Positions 29,583 to 37,812 of a stretch of DNA of 64,000 nucleotides are shown here, piece after piece; the first letter of the stretch is position 1, and each line of letters opens with the position of its first letter. The stretch covers positions 382,474 to 446,473 of the forward strand of contig NZ_JAOEIY010000001.1 of NCBI RefSeq assembly GCF_025966695.1, given 5' to 3'. Made by a program: the position numbers and the translations under genes. Origin of the DNA: Stutzerimonas sp. S1. GTDB lineage: Bacteria > Pseudomonadota > Gammaproteobacteria > Pseudomonadales > Pseudomonadaceae. The notes beneath the pieces are model-generated. The model did no database searches. It saw only the letters and a program-made list of their open reading frames with translations, and had not been told where the DNA came from.

Positions 29583-30242
29583 TCAAAAAATTAGCGATCC
29601 GATATTTCTGCAGCTTTCAACAGGAACTGGCTGGCTAGAAAAATATTCCTGCCAACCCTCGAACTCCGTCCACTCACTGACAAATATAAAATCCAAACCA
29701 GCATTGATCGCACTTAGATAATCGAAACGGCTATCCCCTAAGAACAGTGCGGGCAACCCTATATTTTTACGGTCAATTTCGCGCGCGAGAATTTCACCCT
29801 TATCTGCTGGACTCCCGTATATCCCACCATTAAAAAGAGATGAAAGCCCTCTAATTGCGAAGATTTCACGCAACTCCCCCTGATCGCCACCTGAAACAAT
29901 CATCCAATTACTATTCGGCAGCGCGGCCCTAAGACTCTCGAGCCCCTCAGCCACTTGACAGGTAAGTAAACCTTCTCGGACGTGCTCGGCATAACGAGAC
30001 AGGAGCCCATCCAGCTCATCGACGCTCGCGTGCCGGACAATACTAGTAAGAAAATATTCGAACTTCTTATATCTGGAAATACCACCATTGGCGACGTGAT
30101 ACTTTACGAGAGCAGTTGCCGCCTCGGCACCAAAAGGCAGTGCCGCCTGGTAAAAGGCATCGGTCTTTACGCGATTTGAGTCCAGTATTACCCCATCACA
30201 ATCAAAGACGAGCGAGTGATAGTCAGTAAGGGCACGCATCAT
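29583..30242 (-). CDS. HAD-family phosphatase
   Basis: 219 residues from the ATG at 30242, which overlaps the stop of the KdsB-like gene (ATGA). All HAD motifs are present: LVFDCDGVILDSN (nucleophile and acid Asp), WMIVSGGDQGE (motif II), ADKGEILARE (motif III Lys) and FLGDSRFDYLSAINAG (motif IV). A helical cap lies between motifs I and II, so it is a subclass I enzyme, unlike the capless KdsC. Between a KdsB-type synthetase and a ligase it is well placed to dephosphorylate a keto-deoxy sugar phosphate before CMP activation. The substrate is inferred from context only. Confidence 0.78.
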   Translation of the reverse strand: MMRALTDYHSLVFDCDGVILDSNRVKTDAFYQAALPFGAEAATALVKYHVANGGISRYKKFEYFLTSIVRHASVDELDGLLSRYAEHVREGLLTCQVAEGLESLRAALPNSNWMIVSGGDQGELREIFAIRGLSSLFNGGIYGSPADKGEILAREIDRKNIGLPALFLGDSRFDYLSAINAGLDFIFVSEWTEFEGWQEYFSSQPVPVESCRNIGSLIF

Positions 30243-30985
30243 AATTCTCGCTCGCGAATCACCGCCTCGGCACGTGCGACGTCCTCTGGGTTGTCCACGG
30301 CCACGGATTGCGCGGAAAGCTCGATCATGCGCACATCCCAACCCAGTTCCAGGAAGCGCAGTATCTCGATATCTTCCAGATTCTCTAGCGGCGTTTTCGC
30401 TGGGTGGGATGCGAAATCCTCCAGAGCCCGTCGGGGAAATGCATAAACGCAGACCTGCCGCCACGCGCACGCGAAAGAGTGAGACTTGTTACCTGGAATA
30501 GGCGCACGGGACATATACAGCAACCGGCCGTCAGGGCGCATGACCACCTTAGGAGTGCTACTACTGTGGTACATGGCTTCACTGTCGATCACACAAAAGC
30601 CATTGAGGATCTCACCCGGATGGGAGCTCAAACAGTCCAGAAACCTCGTCAGATCCTCAGGGTTGAATACTGGTTCGTCTCCCTGAACGTTGATGAACAC
30701 ATCGGCCGTTAATTGATCCGCGCATTCGGCGACCCGGTCAGTTCCCGTCAGGCAGTCGCTTGACGTCATCAGAACGTTGATTCCATGCGCGCGGCACGCA
30801 GCCTCGATGCGCAAGTCATCGGTAGCAACATACACACGCTCTGGCGGGCACGCCTGAATACATTGCCTATAGGTACGCACCACCATCGGTACACCAAGGA
30901 GGTTGATCAACGGCTTACCTGGAAGACGGGTGGACTCGAAGCGTGCCGGAATGATTACTGCATAATTGGGAAGTTCAGAAGGCAT
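30239..30985 (-). CDS. KdsB-type CMP-sugar synthetase (second copy, LPS operon)
   Basis: 248 residues matching 3-deoxy-manno-octulosonate cytidylyltransferase. Nucleotide-binding VIIPARFESTRLPGKPL is at residues 9-25, INVQGDEPVF near residue 97 and the C-terminal LENLEDIEILRFLELGW near residue 205 are all conserved. It couples CTP with a 2-keto-3-deoxy acid sugar to give the CMP-sugar. The housekeeping kdsB usually lies with lpxK elsewhere, so this looks like a dedicated paralogue. It lies six bases after the aldolase fusion and overlaps the HAD gene by four. Whether it acts on Kdo or on another ulosonic acid cannot be told from sequence. Confidence 0.8.
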   Translation of the reverse strand: MPSELPNYAVIIPARFESTRLPGKPLINLLGVPMVVRTYRQCIQACPPERVYVATDDLRIEAACRAHGINVLMTSSDCLTGTDRVAECADQLTADVFINVQGDEPVFNPEDLTRFLDCLSSHPGEILNGFCVIDSEAMYHSSSTPKVVMRPDGRLLYMSRAPIPGNKSHSFACAWRQVCVYAFPRRALEDFASHPAKTPLENLEDIEILRFLELGWDVRMIELSAQSVAVDNPEDVARAEAVIREREL

Positions 30986-30991
30986 TGTTAT

Positions 30992-32605
30992 TCACAGCGC
31001 ATAAATGGAGCCACAAGGGACCTGATAACGAGTCGGGGTAACTGCCAGCAGCTCAGGCGCAGACGGAACACGCTGATAGGCTTCAAGCATCTGATTGACT
31101 TCCAGTGTTCGAGGATCATCCGCCGAGTAGCCATCAAAGCCTGCCAACAGTATCCGAGACGCCTCTCCGCTCGCTGCAACAGCCAGCGCATAAGCAGCAA
31201 CCAGCGACGTAGGCAGGATGCAGTGCTGCCGTGCGAAGCTGAAGTGCCCAGACTGTACGGCGATTCCAAAGTCGAGCATCTTCTTGCCCTCCAGCGCCGC
31301 CCGCACTTCCGCCGGAAGCATATGCGCTGGTGTAATCAAGGGCTGCGGCAGTCGCCTGTGTTCGCGACAGTCAGCCATCAGACGGAAGGGATGGCATGCG
31401 GCGCGGGCATCAATTAACTCTCCCGCGACGTCGCCTTGTGTGTTCAGAGCAATTACGAACGGCTTGGCCCGTTGAATGTAGTCCTCCAACCCCTGCCGGT
31501 GACGAGCCACTCCTGGCCCACTACCAAGCAGAAGAACCTCCCGGCCAGCGATCAGCTCCCTTGGTGACCAGGTGCCTTGTGGCTCGCCGGAATAGAAATG
31601 GCGCGCGGACTCCAAGGTTCCCGGATTGAACTTCTTCCCACCCTGATGTTTAAGGAAGTCGATGACGACCAAAAGGTCCTCTTCCGCGTAACGCGAGTCG
31701 GCAAGCATTTCTTGAATGTAGGTCGGATGAATCCCGTAGATACCTGCCAGAAAATAGTACGGGTTGGTACCCCACCCATGACGCTGCTGAAGCGGCTGCA
31801 AATGCCGCGAAATCAGATTAAACAACGGCGCCACGTTCACGGGCCGACTCCGTTTCGCCATCAGCTCAATGACCAAATACTCGGTGCGGACGTTACCTGG
31901 ACCTCGCCCCATCCCGGTGACGGTGCTGTCTAACCAGCTGACTCCATCGTCGAGCGCCCGCAAGGTGTTCGCCAGGGCCATGGCGCAGTTGTCGTGAGTA
32001 TGGATACCCAAGGCGCCCTGCCACCCGCGACGCAGCGCTTGCACAACCGCTGAAGTCTGGTCCGGCGAAAGGCTGCCCATGCTGTCGGCAAAATATAAGA
32101 CGTCCAGCGAATGCCCCTGAGCCAAGCGGGCAAGACGTTCTACTTCCTGCGGATCGCGGTCAGCAATCTGCATCAGATTTATGCCCACCGAATAGCCTTG
32201 CTCGCAAAGCCAGTCGCACGCAGAGAGAGCCGCCTCGAACTCATGGATGTGGCAAGCCAACCGCACCAACTGCACGGGCGATTGCTCAGCTGGAGTGAAT
32301 AGGTGACGCAGTGCAGGCAACATGCCATCGGCATGTCCGAGTACCTCGCTGGCATTCACCATGACTCCGATCTTCAAACCGTCGGGTACGTTCAGGCTTC
32401 GCAGGAAGCTGTCGGTGGTATATGCGAACGCGCCACGGAAACCCGAGGCCGGAAACCCCCGAAAGCCTAGCTCCACATAATCGATGGAAATGGCGGCCAT
32501 CGCCTGCAGATAGTCCTGAACCAGAGCCTCGTCGAAATCCCAATTGTTGTAGTAGCCACCATCTCGGAGTGTGCAATCGAGCAACACCGTCCGCTGATCA
32601 CTCAT
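30992..32605 (-). CDS. HMGL-like aldolase fused to a DUF115/GT42-like domain
   Basis: 537 residues with two parts. Residues 1-310 are a DRE-TIM metallolyase barrel: LLDCTLRDGGYYNNWDF (residues 8-24), FADSMGSLSP, the metal ligands in HTHDNCAMALAN (202-213) and MGRGPGNVRTE. This is the 4-hydroxy-2-oxovalerate/HMG-CoA lyase family, which makes or breaks C-C bonds next to a keto acid. Residues 355-510 form a second domain with VLLLGSGPGVARH (358-369), VIALN and ILLAGFDGYSADDPRT (485-500), like the DUF115/GT42 fold. It overlaps the GT-B gene by eight bases. With the following KdsB-like and HAD genes it probably makes a CMP-activated keto-deoxy sugar. I know of no characterised member with this architecture. 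Confidence 0.75.
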   Translation of the reverse strand: MSDQRTVLLDCTLRDGGYYNNWDFDEALVQDYLQAMAAISIDYVELGFRGFPASGFRGAFAYTTDSFLRSLNVPDGLKIGVMVNASEVLGHADGMLPALRHLFTPAEQSPVQLVRLACHIHEFEAALSACDWLCEQGYSVGINLMQIADRDPQEVERLARLAQGHSLDVLYFADSMGSLSPDQTSAVVQALRRGWQGALGIHTHDNCAMALANTLRALDDGVSWLDSTVTGMGRGPGNVRTEYLVIELMAKRSRPVNVAPLFNLISRHLQPLQQRHGWGTNPYYFLAGIYGIHPTYIQEMLADSRYAEEDLLVVIDFLKHQGGKKFNPGTLESARHFYSGEPQGTWSPRELIAGREVLLLGSGPGVARHRQGLEDYIQRAKPFVIALNTQGDVAGELIDARAACHPFRLMADCREHRRLPQPLITPAHMLPAEVRAALEGKKMLDFGIAVQSGHFSFARQHCILPTSLVAAYALAVAASGEASRILLAGFDGYSADDPRTLEVNQMLEAYQRVPSAPELLAVTPTRYQVPCGSIYAL

Positions 32606-33887
32606 TGGTTTGCCCTCTCACTTCACTCTGCCGACATTCAAGCCCCGCAGGAGGTAGGAATACACCGTCACAACGCCCCGAAGTAAGCAACTGCTCAAGC
32701 AGATCGATGTTCTGTTGCAAGCCATGACTAGCCGCTGCGAGATGATGTTGAGCGAACTGTTCGGCAACCAGAACGCTCGCCGGATACTCAACCTCCTTCT
32801 CGCGAATCCGTCGTTCCAACTCATCAACTGCGCAGATGCAGGGACCAAAAAAACGCTCTTGATCAAAGATATCCGGCTGCCCACTGCAGTTGACATAAAT
32901 TACCGGCCGCCGGGCTAGCGCTGCCTCGATCACAGCGTTGGACATAATATTGATCACAATAGAGGCGCGACCCAGCGCTTCGGCCAGACCGCATTCGCTC
33001 GGCAAGACCTGCAGATTGGGCATAACATCCGCGGCCTCGTGCCAGAACGGCACCCGGCTGCGCGGGTGTGCCTTGATCAGCACCTCATGATCAGGATTTC
33101 GCTCGGCCCAACTACGAATCAGCTCGTAGGTACGGGTGTAGCCCGGCTCCTTCTCCTTGTCGGGTCCCACCCCGAGAACCAGAACAACCCGACGATCAGC
33201 ACTCGCAGGCGCCAGATCGAAAGCATCGTCGATCATGTGGGAACCCGCCATTACCGCGGTAGACGCACCAAATCTCAGCTTTCGCCGCTGTAAGGCTTCA
33301 AGGGAGCTGCGCCCGAACAGAAAATAGTAGTCGTAGTCATTCATTCCCAAACGCTGCGAGCCCTCAACCGTCGTTGCATGAGCCAGATGAATCAGGAGCC
33401 CACGCTGAGCGTTCAATGCAAGACGCAGAAATGGCGCGTAGAGACTTCCATTGCGGTCATTAAGCAATATCCGCGGCCTGTGATGCAGGACCAGCCATTG
33501 AGCGTAAGCGGCATATCCGAGATAGCGTAATGGGACTCGCTGTGGTGGCCGTGCAAGTAATCGATACGCAAGAATTGTCTTCGGTTGCTGCAGGGCTGTT
33601 TCGATCAACGAATGCCCTCGCTGACGAAGCGCCTCCATCAACAGTCGTTTTCGGTGAAACGCGATAACCTTCGGAGCAGACTGCAGCAGCAGAAAGTCAC
33701 AGGGTTCGGCCTTGATTTCCTGGCTCAGACGGAAATAAGCGCGCAGCCCGAATAGCACATCATTAATCACATCCCGACTGAAGCGCAGCGCACTTCCCAG
33801 CCGACCATGCTCCTCGCGCAATACGCGCCATCGATATCGATCCAGCTCCCGCGCTTTAAGGCGCCATGCATCTACGAGCAGCGTCAC
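32598..33887 (-). CDS. GT-B-fold glycosyltransferase-like protein
   Basis: 429 residues without signal peptide or membrane helix. The C-terminal half has features of GT-B enzymes related to CDP-glycerol glycerophosphotransferases and capsule Kdo/sialic-acid transferases: YDYYFLFGRSSLEAL (about residue 185), VLVLGVGPDKE, VLIKAHPRSRVPF (about 270) and VINIMSNAVIEAALARRPVIYVN (about 310-332), the last being the usual nucleotide-binding stretch. The N-terminal half is basic and not recognised. It is placed between the DUF6625-type transferase (one-base overlap) and the aldolase fusion (eight-base overlap), so it is a candidate for transferring the CMP-sugar made by the next genes. The donor is unproven. 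Confidence 0.6.
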   Translation of the reverse strand: MTLLVDAWRLKARELDRYRWRVLREEHGRLGSALRFSRDVINDVLFGLRAYFRLSQEIKAEPCDFLLLQSAPKVIAFHRKRLLMEALRQRGHSLIETALQQPKTILAYRLLARPPQRVPLRYLGYAAYAQWLVLHHRPRILLNDRNGSLYAPFLRLALNAQRGLLIHLAHATTVEGSQRLGMNDYDYYFLFGRSSLEALQRRKLRFGASTAVMAGSHMIDDAFDLAPASADRRVVLVLGVGPDKEKEPGYTRTYELIRSWAERNPDHEVLIKAHPRSRVPFWHEAADVMPNLQVLPSECGLAEALGRASIVINIMSNAVIEAALARRPVIYVNCSGQPDIFDQERFFGPCICAVDELERRIREKEVEYPASVLVAEQFAQHHLAAASHGLQQNIDLLEQLLTSGRCDGVFLPPAGLECRQSEVRGQTNE

Positions 33888-34768
33888 TACGCGGCCTCCG
33901 GATGAAAACCATCTTTATCGATCCGCCAACTTTTCTGACACGCCAAAGCCTGAGCCTCGTCATAGCTCATCACGTCGCCAAGTGACGCCCAGTTTTTCTT
34001 CCAAACCAAGAAGTGCAGGTATGGGAATTTCCTATCCCCATCCTTGGAGTTACGAAGACACCCTTCACTCCATACCCAGTAAGAGGGGTAATCTTGTGTA
34101 CCGTCAGTCCACGGCCTAATGCCATTAGGCGTGCTGAATGCCTCCTTGAACTCCGCAACACGACGCCAGCGATTAAACAACCCAACGAACACAAAAAGTG
34201 GTTTAGGAAAGTTCTTTCGCCAAAGAAATATTCGACTGAACCCTCCTTCATCTAAGGCATGATTTTTCGGATCCTCGGCACGCCGTACAAAATCAGGAAT
34301 TTTCCAAAAAAGCTTATTCACCTCAGGGGCATTACGCAAAAGACAAAGATGCCCAGAAACACGCCGTTCATGCGTCGCAAGCAGTTTGTAGCGACTCAAG
34401 CGCTCCCTCGTGAAATAAGCACGCAAGTCGCCATAAATCACATCCAGATCGCTAAACCCCCAAAAGTCATACTCCGCAACATCCGCCTCATGTAGGAACC
34501 CCAGGGCCGGCTTGAGATCACACAACTTATAAGGATTGGACGGCCGAAAATGTATGCCTAGGCGGGCAGATATAAAACCACAATAGTCATCAAATGTAGT
34601 GAAACGCTGTTGCACATTATTCGGAAGGCATTTCAATTGATCACAATCACCAATCAATAGCCAATTAACATCCTGGTTAGCTCGGCAGCTCTCGATAAAA
34701 AACGGCATCCAAAACGGCCACCTCCCAAAGTATGGAATTATTATAATAATACTTGGGTTTTTTCTCAT
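33887..34768 (-). CDS. DUF6625-type glycosyltransferase
   Basis: 293 residues. The N-terminal IIIIIPYFGRWPFWMPFFIESC and VNWLLIGDCD, then YDFWGFSDLDVIYGDL with a DxD-type metal motif near residue 107, fit the DUF6625 family of GT-A-like sugar transferases found in polysaccharide clusters. The C-terminal half has aromatic patches (DYPSYWVWSEGC, FPYLHFLVWKKNW) common in that family. It is one of the most AT-rich genes of the window with foreign-looking codon use. It starts six bases after the stop of the GT4 gene and ends one base into the GT-B gene. It probably adds an outer-core or O-chain sugar; donor and linkage are unknown. Confidence 0.65.
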   Translation of the reverse strand: MRKNPSIIIIIPYFGRWPFWMPFFIESCRANQDVNWLLIGDCDQLKCLPNNVQQRFTTFDDYCGFISARLGIHFRPSNPYKLCDLKPALGFLHEADVAEYDFWGFSDLDVIYGDLRAYFTRERLSRYKLLATHERRVSGHLCLLRNAPEVNKLFWKIPDFVRRAEDPKNHALDEGGFSRIFLWRKNFPKPLFVFVGLFNRWRRVAEFKEAFSTPNGIRPWTDGTQDYPSYWVWSEGCLRNSKDGDRKFPYLHFLVWKKNWASLGDVMSYDEAQALACQKSWRIDKDGFHPEAA

Positions 34769-34774
34769 TAAGCG

Positions 34775-35887
34775 CTACTCCCAATACTCACCGAGGCGCC
34801 AGAATCGCACTCTCGAAACGGCATCGGTAAATTGTTCTTGTATGCGAATCAGCTGCCTAGAAGTTATCTCACGGAATTGCAGCTCATTTTTTGAAGCAAT
34901 ATCTACGAGACTAGTAGCCAAGGCCTTAGGGTCCGCCGACTGAAAAAACTGCTCGGCATAACCAACCACCTCCTTTCCGCCACCAGTGTCGTTACAGATC
35001 ACCGGCACGTTTGCCGCCATCGCCTCAAGAAGAACCATCCCGAATGGCTCATGGTCTGAACTCAAAGCAAAGACGTCGAACGCCCTGAAGTAACGCCGTC
35101 CGTGACGAATCTGACCCAAGAAGCGAACCTGCTTATCTATACCAAGCTCGACTACCAACGCCTTTAGCGACGACTCCAGAGGGCCGCTTCCCATGATCGC
35201 CAGCAGACTACCGGTCGGCAGTTGAGGTAGCGCCAATGCGAAGCCGCGAATCAGGGTAGCCTGATCCTTATCAGGGTGTAGTCGACCCACATTACCGACC
35301 ACCCAAGCATCCTGGGGTAGCTGCAGCAATGTGCGAGCTTCTTCACGAGACACCTGTTCAGCCTGCACCGCCTCGATATCGATGCGGTTGTACAGCGTTT
35401 CTATGCGTTCGGCAGGCCAGCTCGTCAGGCAGGCGCGGATGTCATCGCGTACGGCGTTGGAAACACCCAACAAGGTCAGACGCTTGCGATAGAAGTTGGC
35501 GAACAACTGACGGGAACGGCGCTGGTAATCGCCAAAGGCATGGTGCACGCCGATTACCGGTAGCGTAGTGCCTAGTAGCGCCACGTAGATCGGTTTGAAT
35601 CGATGTGCGATACAGAAAGCGAAAGTGCGTGTCGTGGCAATCTTTCGAATATCGCGGATCGCCCGCAACTTCAAACCACGTACGTCACGGCTGCTGTAAT
35701 CGAGGAAGATCACCTCGTCCGAAGCCGAGCCTCGCACCACCTCATCGCTTGGGGCCCCGATGAGGTAAACGGTGCAAACTTTGTATGGCGTGCCAACGAA
35801 AAGCGCGGCGTACTGCCGCGCACAATCGAGAAAGGGTCCGTCATAGCTGTGGCAGAACTGCAGCACCCACTGCTCAGACGCCGTCAT
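34775..35887 (-). CDS. GT4 family LPS core glycosyltransferase
   Basis: 370 residues with GT-B fold. The C-terminal domain shows VVGNVGRLHPDKDQATLIRGFA, AIMGSGPLESSLKALVVELGI, VRFLGQIRHGRRYFRAFDVF and the EX7E-type SSDHEPFGMVLLEAMAANVPVI, all typical of GT4 retaining transferases that use UDP/GDP sugars. Immediately upstream is the carbamoyltransferase, overlapping by 14 bases. In P. aeruginosa the gene in this place is wapH, an outer-core glucosyltransferase; equivalence is likely but not shown. The N-terminal 90 residues are AT-richer and less typical. Confidence 0.8.
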   Translation of the reverse strand: MTASEQWVLQFCHSYDGPFLDCARQYAALFVGTPYKVCTVYLIGAPSDEVVRGSASDEVIFLDYSSRDVRGLKLRAIRDIRKIATTRTFAFCIAHRFKPIYVALLGTTLPVIGVHHAFGDYQRRSRQLFANFYRKRLTLLGVSNAVRDDIRACLTSWPAERIETLYNRIDIEAVQAEQVSREEARTLLQLPQDAWVVGNVGRLHPDKDQATLIRGFALALPQLPTGSLLAIMGSGPLESSLKALVVELGIDKQVRFLGQIRHGRRYFRAFDVFALSSDHEPFGMVLLEAMAANVPVICNDTGGGKEVVGYAEQFFQSADPKALATSLVDIASKNELQFREITSRQLIRIQEQFTDAVSRVRFWRLGEYWE

Positions 35888-37628
35888 ACCAATCCTTCCC
35901 GTCCTTGACCACGAGAATGTCCTCCATGATCAGGTACTGCAGGTCGGAACCGTAGAACATATCCAGCGCATCGGTCGGCGAGCAGATCATCGGTTCGCCG
36001 CGACGGTTGAGCGAGGTGTTCAATGACACGCCGTTGCCGGTGAGTTTCTCCAGTTCAAGCATCAGGTCGTACCAGCGAGGATTGTGGCGGCGCTCCAATA
36101 CTTGGGCGCGCGATGTACCGTCCTCGTGCACCACTTCGCCAACGCGGGACTTCCACTCCTCATTGACCTCGAAGGTAAAAGTCATGAATGGGCTCGGATG
36201 GTCGACCTTGAGCATCTGTGGCGCAACCGTGTCGAGCATGGACGGACAGAAGGGTCTCCAGCGCTCGCGGAACTTGATCTGCTCGTTAATGCGATCAGCC
36301 ACGCCCGGCACGCTCGGACAGCCAATGATCGAACGGCCGCCAAGGGCGCGCGGGCCGAACTCCATGCGTCCCTGGAACCAGGCCACGGGGTTGCCGTCCG
36401 CCATGATTCGAGCGATGCGCTCGGGGGTGTTGGCGATCTGCTTGAACACCGGCTTGTTCGGGTGCCGGGCACAGGCAGCGATAACGTCTTCGTTGGAATA
36501 AGACGGGCCGAGATAGACGTGCTCCATCTTCTCCACCGGTACTCCGCGCTGGACCGATACATACGCCGCTGCACCGACGGCGGTACCGGCATCGCCCGAG
36601 GCCGGCTGAACGAACAGTTCCTTGACCTCGTCACGGGCGATGATCTTCTGGTTGAGCTTGACGTTAAGCGCGCAGCCGCCAGCGAAGGCGATCTTGCCAG
36701 TTTGCTTGATGATGTCGCCCAGATAGTAATCCATCATCTCAAGCGCGAGCTTCTCGAACAGCGCCTGCATGGCGGCCGCGTAATGGATGTAGGGATCGTC
36801 GGCGATGTCGCCTTCGCGCTTGGGCCCCAGCCACTCGATCAGCTTGGGCGAGAAGTAGTAGCCCTTGCCTTTTTCCTTGTAACGACGGAAGCCGATGACG
36901 TTGGCGTACTCGGTGTTGATGGTCAGCTCGCCGTTCTCGAATTTGGCCAGCCGCGAGAAGTCGTACTTGGCAGCATCACCGTACGGCGCCATGCCCATCA
37001 CCTTGAATTCGCCGTCAAGCATCTCGAAGCCGAGGAATTCGGTGATTGCACCGTACAGGCCACCCAGCGAATCCGGATCGTAGAATTCCTTGATCTTGTG
37101 GATACGGCCATTCTCGCCATAGCCGAAGAAGGTGGTGGCGTACTCGCCCTTGCCGTCGATGCCGAGGATCGCGGTCTTCTCAGTGAAGCCGGAGCAGTGG
37201 TAGGCGCTGGAGGCGTGGGCCAGGTGATGCTCGACCGGCTGGATCTTGATCTTCTTAAGGTCGAAGCCCAGTTGCTGCAGGCACCATTCGATGCGCTTCT
37301 TGTAGCGGTAGTAGCGGCGGTTGCCCATGAGAATGGCATCCAGCGCACGGTCCGGTGCATACCAGTAGCGCTTGGCATAGTGCCAGCGCGCCTTCTCGAA
37401 GATGCTGATCGGCGCGAACGGAATAGCCACCACATCGACGTCACTCGGCTTGATGCCCGCCTGCTCCAGACAGAACTTGGCGGACTCGTAGGGCATACGG
37501 TTCTTGGCGTGCTTGTCGCGCACGAAGCGCTCTTCTTCGACAGCAGCGATCAATTTGCCATCGATATAAAGCGCCGCGGAAGGGTCATGGCTGAGAGCGC
37601 CGGACAAACCGAGAATCGTCAGTGCCAC
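35874..37628 (-). CDS. NodU/CmcH-family carbamoyltransferase
   Basis: 584 residues of the NodU/CmcH family, which use carbamoyl phosphate and ATP to carbamoylate a sugar. The N-terminal Kae1-like domain shows ILGLSGALSHDPSAALYIDGKL, AAVEEERFVRDKHAKNR, HHLAHASSAYHCSGF (metal-binding His) and ILGIDGKGEYAT. The C-terminal domain has WFQGRMEFGPRALGGRSIIG and LNTSLNRRGEPMICSP. In P. aeruginosa the equivalent gene (I recall the name wapO) carbamoylates heptose II of the core. It is the first gene of the long variable LPS operon, with a TATAAT promoter 90 bases upstream. Confidence 0.9.
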   Translation of the reverse strand: MALTILGLSGALSHDPSAALYIDGKLIAAVEEERFVRDKHAKNRMPYESAKFCLEQAGIKPSDVDVVAIPFAPISIFEKARWHYAKRYWYAPDRALDAILMGNRRYYRYKKRIEWCLQQLGFDLKKIKIQPVEHHLAHASSAYHCSGFTEKTAILGIDGKGEYATTFFGYGENGRIHKIKEFYDPDSLGGLYGAITEFLGFEMLDGEFKVMGMAPYGDAAKYDFSRLAKFENGELTINTEYANVIGFRRYKEKGKGYYFSPKLIEWLGPKREGDIADDPYIHYAAAMQALFEKLALEMMDYYLGDIIKQTGKIAFAGGCALNVKLNQKIIARDEVKELFVQPASGDAGTAVGAAAYVSVQRGVPVEKMEHVYLGPSYSNEDVIAACARHPNKPVFKQIANTPERIARIMADGNPVAWFQGRMEFGPRALGGRSIIGCPSVPGVADRINEQIKFRERWRPFCPSMLDTVAPQMLKVDHPSPFMTFTFEVNEEWKSRVGEVVHEDGTSRAQVLERRHNPRWYDLMLELEKLTGNGVSLNTSLNRRGEPMICSPTDALDMFYGSDLQYLIMEDILVVKDGKDWYDGV

Positions 37629-37716
37629 GGAGAAGCCTCTTGAATGAGTGATGGCGCAAGGCTATCACGGAACCGATAAACACGGCCGTTACGGACGGTC
37701 GCACACAAAGCGGCAA

Positions 37717-37722
37717 ATTATA
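37717..37722 (-). promoter_or_regulatory. TATAAT -10 upstream of the carbamoyltransferase operon
   Basis: A perfect TATAAT lies on the minus strand, 88 bases before the carbamoyltransferase ATG, in an AT-rich patch within the only sizeable gap (184 bases) of the LPS region. The -35 at 17 bases spacing is poor (TGCTTC). It would drive ten leftward genes, down to the APH-like kinase at 26456. Confidence 0.45.
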
Positions 37723-37812
37723 CCGACACCATTGGCCTGGAAGCATCAGTAGGAACGGCGCAGCGCCTGCCAGGCTACGAACGGCAGCGCCAGAACTATC
37801 TGATGCGACGAT

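Noticed and set aside
36084..37643. 519-codon open frame opposite the carbamoyltransferase
   Set aside because: Antiparallel to a gene with complete NodU-family motifs; no motifs of its own.
26456..37643. Prophage or insertion sequence as the source of the variable LPS genes
   Set aside because: No integrase, transposase, terminal repeats or tRNA target was seen; exchange by homologous recombination is the simpler explanation.
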